64,000 bases of DNA, taken from Treponema bryantii. Lineage in GTDB: Bacteria > Spirochaetota > Spirochaetia > Treponematales > Treponemataceae. The position numbers and the translations under genes were made by a program. Of the stretch, positions 8,339 to 16,828 are shown in pieces (positions within the stretch are counted from its first letter, which is position 1; every line of letters begins with the position of its first letter). The notes below the pieces were generated by a model. It ran no database searches, was not told the origin of the DNA, and was given only the letters and a program-made list of their open reading frames with translations. The stretch is from positions 2,356,001 through 2,420,000 of the forward strand of contig NZ_AP025286.1 in NCBI RefSeq assembly GCF_036492245.1, read 5' to 3'.

Positions 8339-9799
8339 TTATACTCCTGTATAAATAAAATCATCAATGGAATCTTCTTCCGCTGATGTATTATCCTTAA
8401 TAAAAGCCGAAAGCTTATCTATCTGTTTCTGCACCTCAGATGGAGCAGGACCGCCTGTTGTCTTTCTGATTTCTACACATTTTTCAGGTGTAATCAAATC
8501 AAAAATATCTTTTTCAAAAAGTGGAGATGCCTTTTCGTATTCACTGAAGTCCAGTTCTTCAAGTTTGCAGTTCTTTTCAATTGCAATACGAACAAGTCCT
8601 GCAGAAACACCATGTGCTGTACGGAATGGAAGTCCCTTGCGAACAAGATAATCTGCAACATCAGTAGCATTAAGATAACCACCGTCACAACCTGCAGCCA
8701 TAACGCTTGTATTCCACTTTGCAGTGCGAATCATCTCAGCAAAGATACGAACACTGGAAATAACAGTATCGTAAGCTTCAAAGAAACTTGATTTATCTTC
8801 CTGCATATCACGGTCGTATGCTAGAGGAAGCCCCTTCATCATTGTGAAAAGTGCAACCATATCACCATACACACGGCCTGTTTTTCCACGAATAAGCTCT
8901 GCAAAATCCGGATTTTTCTTCTGTGGCATTATTGAACTGCCGGTAGACCATTTTTCGCTCAAATCAACAAAATTAAATTCTGTTGTTGCCCAATAAACGA
9001 TTTCTTCACAGGCTCTTGAAAGATGCATCTGCAGGATTGAAAGATCAGATGCTGTTTCCAGGTAATAATCACGATCAGAAACAGAATCAAGTGAGTTATC
9101 TGTAACAGCTGTAAATCCCAGAAGAGATGCTTCATATTCACGATTCAACGGAAGTCCACTTCCAGCAAGAGCACAGGAACCTATCGGAGACAAATCTGCA
9201 CGCTTTGCTGCATCTGACAGTCTTGTAAAATCGCGTGTAAACATCCAGGCCCACGCACAAACATGCTGTGCAAGAGTTACCGGCTGAGCATGCTGCATAT
9301 GTGTAAAGCCCGGTATTAAAGCTTCTTTATTTTCAGATGCAATTTTTACAAGTACAGAAATAAGTTTTAATAACTCTTTCTGAAGTTTTTTAATCTGATA
9401 ACGAAGGTAAAGTTTTTCATCAAGAGCAATCTGGTCATTACGACTACGACCAGTATGAACTTTTTTACCAGCCTCACCTATTCTATCTGTAAGGGTTGCT
9501 TCAACAAAAGAATGAATATCCTCAGCCGAAAGATCAACCTTGAGTTTGTCATTTTTCAAATCATCTTTGATTGATTCAAGTCCGTTGATAATCTGATTCT
9601 GCTCATCTTCAGAAATAAGTCCTGATTTATAAAGCATTTTTGCATGTGCCTGACTGCCCATAATATCAACAAAGGCCATGCGCATATCATCATTTATGGA
9701 AGTTTCAAATTTAACAGCATCAGCATCTGGACCTTCCTGAAAACGTCCGTGCCACAAAGCTGCATGATTATCGTTTGTAATTGTACCGTGATTAGACAT
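8339..9799 (-). CDS. argH: Argininosuccinate lyase
   Basis: Splits argininosuccinate to arginine and fumarate, the last step of arginine synthesis. 486 residues. The fumarase/aspartase-superfamily signature GSSIMPQKKNPD and the ASL motifs LWHGRFQEG, HTGRSRNDQ and FTHMQHAQPV are present. Its stop is one base from the start of the binding-protein gene, placing argH first in an operon with an amino-acid importer. No argG is present in the window. Confidence 0.97.
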   Translation of the reverse strand: MSNHGTITNDNHAALWHGRFQEGPDADAVKFETSINDDMRMAFVDIMGSQAHAKMLYKSGLISEDEQNQIINGLESIKDDLKNDKLKVDLSAEDIHSFVEATLTDRIGEAGKKVHTGRSRNDQIALDEKLYLRYQIKKLQKELLKLISVLVKIASENKEALIPGFTHMQHAQPVTLAQHVCAWAWMFTRDFTRLSDAAKRADLSPIGSCALAGSGLPLNREYEASLLGFTAVTDNSLDSVSDRDYYLETASDLSILQMHLSRACEEIVYWATTEFNFVDLSEKWSTGSSIMPQKKNPDFAELIRGKTGRVYGDMVALFTMMKGLPLAYDRDMQEDKSSFFEAYDTVISSVRIFAEMIRTAKWNTSVMAAGCDGGYLNATDVADYLVRKGLPFRTAHGVSAGLVRIAIEKNCKLEELDFSEYEKASPLFEKDIFDLITPEKCVEIRKTTGGPAPSEVQKQIDKLSAFIKDNTSAEEDSIDDFIYTGV

Positions 9800-9851
9800 A
9801 ATTTTATTATATAAAAAATAGGGGCATGTTTCAACGTAAAAAGAAATCCAA

Positions 9852-9886
9852 AAAAAAGGCCGCCGATATTCTCGACGACCTTTTTT
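9852..9886 (-). terminator. Terminator between the sugar-binding lipoprotein gene and argH
   Basis: AAAAAAGG (9852-9859) pairs with CCTTTTTT (9879-9886) around a GC-rich inner stem with mismatches. Placed after the stop at 9917 on the minus strand. The A/T flanks would work in either direction. Confidence 0.75.
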
Positions 9887-9916
9887 ATCAAATCAACTCA
9901 ATTTGACAGGCTGAAC

Positions 9917-11302
9917 TTATTTGTTCATAACCTCATCAATTGTAGCCTGAAGTTCGTTCTTCATTGATTCGTATGTTTCCTGAACATCAGCACCTGCACA
10001 GATTGACCATGAAAGTGGAGCGTAGTTCAAGCCAGGAATCAACCAAGCGTTCCAAGACTTTGAGTTATCCATCATATACTGCATTGTCTCATCGATAGCA
10101 CGTGTATCGCGGAATGAAGAATAGTAGTATTCCTTCCAAGCATCTGGATCATCATATCCTGGTACATCATCAGACCAGAAGTCGTAAATCTTCATAATCT
10201 TGTCAACCTTGTCCTGTGAGTAGTAGCTAGGAATTACGAGCATATTATCCTGGTTGAGTGTGAAGTATTTTCCATCACCCTTTGGTCCGAGTGGAAGACA
10301 TACCATACCCCAGTCATCCTTCATATCAGCAAGCATACCATTTGCCTGAGCATCATATTCCTGGTTGTTATAGAATGCTGTTGCACCACTTAAGAAGTCA
10401 GCCTTGAAGTAGTCCCAGTTAGCACCTTCTCCAGCTGGTTTATTGTAATTTACGAAGATTCTTCTTACATATTCCCAAGCTTCAAGAACGTTGTCGCTCA
10501 TATCAAGATAGTATTTTCCGTTTGAATCAACATTTACGATGCGTCCACCGTTAGAGTAGATTGTTGGCCATGCGAATTCTCCGTTGAATCCAGAGAGAGC
10601 ATACTGGTCAATAATACCATCGTTATCTGTATCTTTTGTCAAAGCAGCACACATTTCTTCGAATGTTTCCCATGTCCACTTTCCTTCTTTCTGGAGGTTG
10701 TATGGTTCATCTGGGTCGAAACCATTTTCCTGAAGAACGCGCTTGTTGAAGAAGAGACAGTGACGTGGTTCTGGCATACCTACGGCAAATGATTTACCAG
10801 GCATTACACCAAGAACAGCCTTATTCCACTTTTTCTTTGTCCAGTCGATATCTGGAGTCTTAGAAACATCTGCCCAAAGGTTAGCAGCGAGTCCTGAGAA
10901 TGCTGAACGTCCATCAATGATGAAGATACGAGCATCATCACCACCAGTGATACAGTAGTTAGCTACTTCAGCTGGATGTCCACCCCAACCTGCATTCAAG
11001 TTGTCCTGAATGAGAGTGAAGTTGTAAGTTTCTTCGAGGTACTTGCGGTAAGCTCTCTGATCTTCTTCTGCCTTAGAAGCTGCTGGAGCATCAGGGTTTG
11101 ACCACCAGTCATAAATTGTTACAGCCATACCACCGAAGTCGTAAGCTTTCTTTGTAGCCGGGTTCTTTGCTACTGGAAGTTTAGAATAGTCACCATTCTC
11201 AGCTGCCTTAAGAGCTGCTGCAGAAGGACCTTTAGATTTGCTACATCCAGCAAGTGCGAGAACACACATTGCAGACATTGCCAAAAGTGCAATTTTTTTC
11301 AT
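9917..11302 (-). CDS. Carbohydrate-binding lipoprotein of an ABC importer (family 1)
   Basis: 461 residues. MKKIALLAMSAMCVLALAGC is a lipoprotein signal (Cys 20). The mature protein has the extracellular solute-binding family 1 layout with TFEEMCAALTKDTDNDGIID and IYSNGGRIV. Many Trp, Tyr and Asp residues suit sugar binding. It lies downstream of two permease genes but behind their terminator and has its own promoter, so its level can be set apart from that of the permeases. Which of the two nearby permease pairs it serves is not certain; the adjacent pair (11546-13451) is most likely. Confidence 0.9.
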   Translation of the reverse strand: MKKIALLAMSAMCVLALAGCSKSKGPSAAALKAAENGDYSKLPVAKNPATKKAYDFGGMAVTIYDWWSNPDAPAASKAEEDQRAYRKYLEETYNFTLIQDNLNAGWGGHPAEVANYCITGGDDARIFIIDGRSAFSGLAANLWADVSKTPDIDWTKKKWNKAVLGVMPGKSFAVGMPEPRHCLFFNKRVLQENGFDPDEPYNLQKEGKWTWETFEEMCAALTKDTDNDGIIDQYALSGFNGEFAWPTIYSNGGRIVNVDSNGKYYLDMSDNVLEAWEYVRRIFVNYNKPAGEGANWDYFKADFLSGATAFYNNQEYDAQANGMLADMKDDWGMVCLPLGPKGDGKYFTLNQDNMLVIPSYYSQDKVDKIMKIYDFWSDDVPGYDDPDAWKEYYYSSFRDTRAIDETMQYMMDNSKSWNAWLIPGLNYAPLSWSICAGADVQETYESMKNELQATIDEVMNK

Positions 11303-11331
11303 AAAATTATACTCCTTTTTTATAAATTTAC

Positions 11332-11343
11332 GCCGTAACCGGC
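11332..11343 (-). promoter_or_regulatory. Short leader hairpin of the sugar-binding lipoprotein gene
   Basis: GCCG / CGGC 4-bp stem with a four-base loop in the transcript leader, between the promoter and the AAGGAG ribosome binding site of the gene starting at 11302. Confidence 0.35.
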
Positions 11344-11361
11344 AAATTGCCTATTAAAATA

Positions 11362-11381
11362 ATTATACCACCACTTTGGTG
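11362..11381 (-). promoter_or_regulatory. Extended -10 promoter with overlapping dyad
   Basis: Minus strand TGGTATAAT gives an extended -10 (TATAAT at 11362-11367). A dyad CACCA-3-TGGTG (11369-11381) overlaps its upstream edge and could be an operator for a sugar-responsive regulator. Confidence 0.55.
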
Positions 11382-11415
11382 AAATTACATAGGAAATTTC
11401 TCCTAAGGTATAAAA

Positions 11416-11439
11416 AAATCCCCGTGTTAACGGGGATTT
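11416..11439 (-). terminator. Terminator after the DUF5696/permease operon
   Basis: Perfect 9-bp stem AAATCCCCG / CGGGGATTT with a 6-base loop, then a T-run on the minus strand. It follows the permease gene ending at 11546, beyond hairpin element A. Confidence 0.9.
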
Positions 11440-11545
11440 CCGATAATTGGCGGCTCGCATAGTCTCGCCGCTTGAGCCATTTTTTCGATGAACCTAAAAC
11501 GACCTGCTGTCGCAGCTCGTTTTTTAACGGTTCTTCTATTATAGG
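11440..11545 (-). repeat. CCGTTAAAA hairpin element, copy A
   Basis: On the minus strand the core (11538 to 11485) has arms AGAAGAACC and GGTTCATCGA. Within them are the conserved single-stranded blocks CCGTTAAAA and TTTTAGG and an inner stem ACGA.CTGC / GCAG.TCGT. A second GC-rich palindrome follows (11441-11475). It begins six bases after the TAG of the permease gene, in the same direction. Confidence 0.75.
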
Positions 11546-12547
11546 CTACATTTTAACACCAGTGCTTGCAAGGCTTTCTACGAACAGTCTCTGACAGAAG
11601 ATGTAGAGAACAATAAGAGGAAGAATCGCAAGAAGCATACCTGTTGAAAGGATAGCATTTGAGTAACCGATTGGAGCTACTACAGAACCACCATTCAGCT
11701 TTGAAAGATAGATACCGAACTTATCTACGATACCTGTAAGCTGAATGGAAAGCAGCTGAATCTTACCTAAGAAGAGGTTTGAATAGAAGCTATCTGTCCA
11801 CTGCCATACAAAAGAGAACAGGAAGCATGATGTAATAATTGGTTTTGCACCAGGAACCATAATTCTTACAAAGGTCTTAAGAGGTCCACAACCATCTACA
11901 TAAGCAGCCTCTTCAAGCTCAAACGGGAAGCCCATAAAGAACTGGCGGATCATAAAGATATAAAGACCATTTTTAAGTCCCATACAGCCAAGACACATCA
12001 TAATGTATGGAAGCATTGAACCGCGAAGGTTAAGTGTTGCTCCAAACAGATTGAAATATCGGAAGTGAAGGAACAAAGATGTAGAAATTGTCTGTGGCGG
12101 AATTACGATTACAAGAATTACACAGAAGAACCAGAATCTCTTAAGAGGGAACTGAAATCTTGAGAAACCATAACCTACAACACTACACATTGCAACTTCA
12201 ATTACAGAAACCAATATAGAAACCCATAATGTATTAAACAGGGTTGTCTTATAGTTGAGAAGATTCATTGCAATCTTCCAGTTACTTACAGAAAAGTGCT
12301 TTGGAACCAGAATAATTGTTGTATCATAAAGGTCTCGTTCTGCCATAAAACTCAGCGCAATCTTATTCAGAATAGGCTGAATGATCATAAAACACATTCC
12401 AAACAGAAGAATTCCTCTAAAGATTGAAAGAGCATATTTTTTGATTGTCTCATTCAGAAGAATACCATTTGATGCTTCATTTCTTTCCCAGAAAGAGCGT
12501 GTTTCAACGGCATTTACATTCTTTTTTGCTTTATCTTTCTTAGTCAT
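11546..12547 (-). CDS. Carbohydrate ABC transporter permease (MalG type)
   Basis: 333 residues with a cytoplasmic basic N-terminus and about six membrane segments. The EAA loop reads FELEEAAYVDGCGPLKTFVR, as in the MalG/UgpE subfamily. Its start overlaps the upstream MalF-type gene by 8 bases (12540-12547). Together they form one of two permease pairs in this locus. The long loop region around residues 270-300 (FGIYLSKLNGG) is unusual but compatible with the fold. Confidence 0.92.
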   Translation of the reverse strand: MTKKDKAKKNVNAVETRSFWERNEASNGILLNETIKKYALSIFRGILLFGMCFMIIQPILNKIALSFMAERDLYDTTIILVPKHFSVSNWKIAMNLLNYKTTLFNTLWVSILVSVIEVAMCSVVGYGFSRFQFPLKRFWFFCVILVIVIPPQTISTSLFLHFRYFNLFGATLNLRGSMLPYIMMCLGCMGLKNGLYIFMIRQFFMGFPFELEEAAYVDGCGPLKTFVRIMVPGAKPIITSCFLFSFVWQWTDSFYSNLFLGKIQLLSIQLTGIVDKFGIYLSKLNGGSVVAPIGYSNAILSTGMLLAILPLIVLYIFCQRLFVESLASTGVKM

Positions 12548-13451
12548 AATTGTATACCACCTTTGAAATAATCAATGAACTGATACCGATTAATGCCATA
12601 CATACAACAAAGTATATCCATGCCATAGCAGAACTGAAACCATAATTGAGCAATTCTGTCATCTGGGTATTAATCTTAGTCATAATCTGGTTATCACTCT
12701 TCATGAAGAAGTCTACGATTGTATAAATCCAACACACAAGCATAAGAGGGCTTACCATAGGAACAGTAATCTTCCAGAGACTTTCCCATGCTGTACAACC
12801 TTCCATTTGAGCAGCTTCATACATACTTGGAGAAATATTCTGAAGACCAGAAAGGAAGATAATAATCTGAATACCAGAAGCCATTGCAACATCGTAAATA
12901 GAATCAATAATTTCAAAGACAGTTTTGAATGCCTTACCACTGATACCATTTACTCCAGAGCCTTCTGAAACAAGAATCTTTTCAAGTACGTCTGTAATTG
13001 TATTTGCATTTCCAGACTCTTCAATCATTTCCTTAAGCTGAGCCATAAGAGCGTTGCTTGATTCAAGACCTACAAGTACACCGGAAGAAAGAATAACTGC
13101 AAGGAAGAAGATAGAACGTGCAAGAGTTCTACCCTTAAATTTCTGATTCAAAAGCAAAGCAACGAAGAAACTGAATACGATAGTTGCAGCTGAACGAAGT
13201 ACCATCTGTCCGATTGCTTCAACAAGCATTCTATTAAATTCTGCATCTACAAGCAGAGCCTTCTTAAAGTTATCAAAATTATTCCAGTTGAGCTGGAATC
13301 CCTGGTTTGAAATTACTACTTCCGACATAGCCATGTGAAGTGACTGTGCCAGAGGTTTTATCATAAAGAATACAAATCCAAGAATGAACGGCAGAATAAA
13401 CAGATATCCGTATACTGCACGTCTTCCCATTAATCCGACTTTTTTCTTCAT
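12540..13451 (-). CDS. Carbohydrate ABC transporter permease (MalF type)
   Basis: 303 residues. First membrane segment YGYLFILPFILGFVFFMI is typical of MalF-like permeases and the EAA loop is MYEAAQMEGCTAWESLWKIT. An extra hydrophilic stretch (about residues 130-175, EESGNANTITDVLEKILVSE) between membrane segments probably faces the periplasm and is longer than in most relatives. It starts one base after the stop of the DUF5696-like gene, so both are in one operon. Confidence 0.91.
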   Translation of the reverse strand: MKKKVGLMGRRAVYGYLFILPFILGFVFFMIKPLAQSLHMAMSEVVISNQGFQLNWNNFDNFKKALLVDAEFNRMLVEAIGQMVLRSAATIVFSFFVALLLNQKFKGRTLARSIFFLAVILSSGVLVGLESSNALMAQLKEMIEESGNANTITDVLEKILVSEGSGVNGISGKAFKTVFEIIDSIYDVAMASGIQIIIFLSGLQNISPSMYEAAQMEGCTAWESLWKITVPMVSPLMLVCWIYTIVDFFMKSDNQIMTKINTQMTELLNYGFSSAMAWIYFVVCMALIGISSLIISKVVYNYD

Positions 13452-13452
13452 A

Positions 13453-16128
13453 TTAGTCCTCCACCTTCATTACTCTGTATTCTCTTTCAGGAATAAATTT
13501 TCCTGAAGGTGTAATATAGTTCTTATAGCTGAAGTTTACGTAAACTACATAACCGTTCTCATAAGTTGTCTTAGTTACGTTATCAGAAACATACTCATGA
13601 TTTTTAATAAGTGAATTCATTACAGGAGACATCTTTGAGTTATATTCTTCATAAACTTCAGAAAGTTTCTCCTTCCATTCATCGAAGTTACTAGCATAGT
13701 ACTCTGTATAGTTTGTTTCCTGAAGATCACGTTCAGAAGCATTAATAAATGAGAACTGAAGACCAGCACCTGCTTCTGCAGACTCAAGAAGAATCTGATC
13801 TTTTTCATAAGCAAGATTAATTGGGGAACCTGCATAATTTACATAACCATGCAATGCAATCTGATAGAATGGAACTATACCATCAATAATTGCATACTGA
13901 TTTCCATGGAGAGGCATATTTGTTACAAAGTCAGCCTTTGTTACTGCATAGTCATTTCCACCATTAATCATAATTGCAAGCCCCTTCTCTGCTGCTTCAT
14001 CAAACTTTGCAATCTGATTTGCAGTTTCCTGAGCTCTTGTAAGAAGAGCACGGTCATTGAAATCTGAAGAAAGAAGATTACCGTTATCACGGAATGAAAC
14101 ACCATCAAGCTTCATTTTTGAAGCACTCTTAAGGAACTTTTCAGCCCCCTTAATGCGGTTTTTATTATTCAAAAGATAATAATTATCTCTTTCAGGATCT
14201 TTACCGTACCAGATTGGAGTATATTCTGAAAGTTCACAAAGCTCATCACTTACAAAACGTGCAGCATCGCGGTAGCTGAAGAAACCGTCAAAAATATTTG
14301 AACGGTAAGCTGTCTGAACTGCACCATCCAGATAAAGCTTTCCCGAAGTTTCTTCAACAGACTTAAGCATCTTCTTGAAATCTGATTTTCCACCAAGAAC
14401 CTTAATAAAGTTGATTTTATTCATAAACTTCTGACGGATACCACCATTAACAAAACCAGAAAGCTTGTAATTAACATCTTTAATTCCAAGTTCATCAATT
14501 TCATTAATAATTTTTCCGGCATCTTTATAGCTTGTAAGCTTATAAGGTCTTACCTTTGGCATTCCGGCAATCTGCTGTTTCTTTTCGATAGCACCAACAA
14601 TTTCTACAGCAACAGGAACATTCTGTACATTCTGTTTCTTGGCACCAGCAAAGAGTTTATTTCTGTAAGCCTTTGCCATATCAACATAAGAACCGCTGTC
14701 TACAAATGTAAATGCCTGCTGAATATATTCTTCCTGAGGAAGCTGAGCCTCATATACAAACTGTGCACTCTGGCTTCGTGCTGTTACTTCATACTGTTCA
14801 CGGTGAAGCATCTTATAATCTGCACGAATATAGTTGTAGCTGCCAAGCTTTCCGGCAATTTCTGCTGTAATACCAGCATATTCAGCACCCTTCTCTATTA
14901 CAGAAAGAACACTGCTGTCTGGATAGCTGATACCGAATACAGGATAAGCTGCACGTGTTTCTGTAATTACAGCCTTACGCTCCATAGCATAATCCCATCC
15001 GTAGCAGTCAGCATAATAACCATTCTGCTTTGTTTTACCATTATTAAAGTTGATAATGCTACCACCACCTTCTGGAATAAGCATATATCCTTCATCATCA
15101 GGACCTGCTGCTCCGAAATATGGTAAAACAGAAAGCTGTGTAATAGGATACTTGAGACGGTAAGAAATCTCATTAAATGGAACATTTACAACAAGATTGT
15201 TTCCATCAAGCTTATAAGTGATTGAAACATTGAATGCTGGAACTTCCTTGATATTTGATTCTTTGTAAAGCTCTTTGTTCTTAAGATAATCTTCATAAGT
15301 GAAGCCCTGTTTTGCAAAAAGTTCTTCCATCTGAACCTTCACATGTGTCTGAACATTTTCAAATACGAGGTAAAGATTCTGATCTTCCATTCCAGGATAC
15401 TTTTCAAGCATATCAGAAAGCTCTGATCCCTTGAAAGAACTTTTATTATATTTGTGGTAAGCACGACCTACAGCACTTGTCTGTGATTTTGTAAGTCCTT
15501 CAGTCCATTTATCAAATTCATCCTGATACATAATGAGAGGGAATATATACTCACGGTCCATCTGACCAACTGTATAGTTTACAGTAATTTCATTTCCTTT
15601 CTTAACAATGTTATAGAAGTTTCTCTGAACACTGTTTGTATATGTATCATAAGTATCATCAGAACCATTTTCTGTAGAATACTTTACCAGGAGTGTAGAC
15701 ATCATGTTGTTCTTTTCTTTTACAAGAGCAAGCTTATCTGTCTTTGCACCCTGTGGATTTGAATACCATACTTTACCGGTATTTTTCTGAAGTACTGTAA
15801 AGGTTGTAGTTTTACCATTCATTTCGAACTTCAGATAATTATTTTCCAGAGTATAAGTATCTGCAATCTTTTCTGCTTCATAATACTCTAATGGAGGCTG
15901 TACTGCATTTCCAACCTGAATAAGGCGTATTACTATATATGTAAGGAAGCCGATTACAGCAAGTGTGAATCCAAAACCAACCCAGAATTTTGCAGTTGGC
16001 TTATGAAATTCAAAAGTCTTAGTCTTCATTGGCTTTGGACGGCCAATATATCCTTCAGGATATTTTGATTTTTTAACCTTTGGAGCTTTAGGAGCCTTAG
16101 GTTCTTTTACCTTCTTTTCTTTTTCCAT
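13453..16128 (-). CDS. Large membrane-anchored DUF5696-like protein
   Basis: 891 residues. The first 45 are Lys/Pro-rich (KAPKAPKVKKSK) and cytoplasmic, then one membrane segment (WVGFGFTLAVIGFLTYIVI, about 48-66), then more than 800 residues outside. The outer part starts with a beta-rich region (residues ~80-350). It continues with a segment that looks like a TIM-barrel sugar-hydrolase fold: GAVQTAY, ARFVSDELCELS, LDGVSFRDNGNLL, MINGGND, DGIVPFYQIALHGYVNYAG. I recognise the overall pattern as DUF5696, a family of unknown function seen beside sugar ABC and Yip1-like genes. Asp/Glu pairs that could be catalytic are present, but I cannot assign them. Probably works on or senses glycans outside the inner membrane. 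Confidence 0.8.
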   Translation of the reverse strand: MEKEKKVKEPKAPKAPKVKKSKYPEGYIGRPKPMKTKTFEFHKPTAKFWVGFGFTLAVIGFLTYIVIRLIQVGNAVQPPLEYYEAEKIADTYTLENNYLKFEMNGKTTTFTVLQKNTGKVWYSNPQGAKTDKLALVKEKNNMMSTLLVKYSTENGSDDTYDTYTNSVQRNFYNIVKKGNEITVNYTVGQMDREYIFPLIMYQDEFDKWTEGLTKSQTSAVGRAYHKYNKSSFKGSELSDMLEKYPGMEDQNLYLVFENVQTHVKVQMEELFAKQGFTYEDYLKNKELYKESNIKEVPAFNVSITYKLDGNNLVVNVPFNEISYRLKYPITQLSVLPYFGAAGPDDEGYMLIPEGGGSIINFNNGKTKQNGYYADCYGWDYAMERKAVITETRAAYPVFGISYPDSSVLSVIEKGAEYAGITAEIAGKLGSYNYIRADYKMLHREQYEVTARSQSAQFVYEAQLPQEEYIQQAFTFVDSGSYVDMAKAYRNKLFAGAKKQNVQNVPVAVEIVGAIEKKQQIAGMPKVRPYKLTSYKDAGKIINEIDELGIKDVNYKLSGFVNGGIRQKFMNKINFIKVLGGKSDFKKMLKSVEETSGKLYLDGAVQTAYRSNIFDGFFSYRDAARFVSDELCELSEYTPIWYGKDPERDNYYLLNNKNRIKGAEKFLKSASKMKLDGVSFRDNGNLLSSDFNDRALLTRAQETANQIAKFDEAAEKGLAIMINGGNDYAVTKADFVTNMPLHGNQYAIIDGIVPFYQIALHGYVNYAGSPINLAYEKDQILLESAEAGAGLQFSFINASERDLQETNYTEYYASNFDEWKEKLSEVYEEYNSKMSPVMNSLIKNHEYVSDNVTKTTYENGYVVYVNFSYKNYITPSGKFIPEREYRVMKVED

Positions 16129-16147
16129 TTTTAATACCCCTTACCCA

Positions 16148-16828
16148 TCAGTTCAATCTGAAGATTACTTCTCGTCCAAGAGAAACAAAATATGCAACGC
16201 CCTGAGAAATCATACTAAAGAACAGAAGCATAATAAAAATGAATATCAGCATACCAGCTGCTGTGAAAATCACGAACAGAAGTGTCTTCGCAAAACTGTA
16301 GGAATGAATCATCATAATTGCCATAAAGATAAGAATTCCGATCCATACAAACGAAAGTGTATTAAATACAGAATAGAATGCACTTTCTTCAACAGTTACA
16401 AAATTACTCAAAATGATAATTGGAATCTGAATGAGAACATACGGAGTAAGCGCATAAGCAGTACCCATGTAAATGTCGCCAAGATGTCCCTTACCATCGA
16501 ACAGGGTTGTTACACCCCAGTTACAGATACAGAAAATTGCCAGAGGAAGAAGAACCTTAGCAAATTCCATAAGAATATTTACTTCTTCCCAGTTTACGTT
16601 TGGCTGTACTACAAAGCTTGCAAAGTGCAGCTTCCATACATGAGTAAGAAGTGTGATAATTACAATAAAATTGGCTGCAGAATAAGAACCACGCTTTGCG
16701 TGAATCAAATCCCAATAACCATCTGCGGGATGCAAGATAACATACAAGGCATAACGCAGTGTATTCAAAAAGTGAATATAAGTTTCTTTTTTGCCTAATT
16801 TACTTAATTTACGTGTTATATAACTCAT
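16148..16828 (-). CDS. Yip1-like multi-pass membrane protein
   Basis: 226 residues with about five hydrophobic segments. The N-terminal part YALYVILHPADGYWDLIHAK, followed by hydrophobic segments with VLLPLAIFCICNWGVTTLFDG and AYALTPYVLIQIPIIIL, fits the Yip1 domain family. Its start overlaps the stop of the NHL/TPR gene (ATGA, 16825-16828) and its stop lies 19 bases before the DUF5696-like gene, so it is in the middle of the operon. Likely a membrane partner of the neighbouring proteins; exact role unknown. Confidence 0.8.
   Translation of the reverse strand: MSYITRKLSKLGKKETYIHFLNTLRYALYVILHPADGYWDLIHAKRGSYSAANFIVIITLLTHVWKLHFASFVVQPNVNWEEVNILMEFAKVLLPLAIFCICNWGVTTLFDGKGHLGDIYMGTAYALTPYVLIQIPIIILSNFVTVEESAFYSVFNTLSFVWIGILIFMAIMMIHSYSFAKTLLFVIFTAAGMLIFIFIMLLFFSMISQGVAYFVSLGREVIFRLN

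Noticed and set aside
11440-11545. Element A considered as a riboswitch for the binding lipoprotein gene
   Set aside because: It lies upstream of the terminator of the preceding operon and not within the leader of the 11302 gene.
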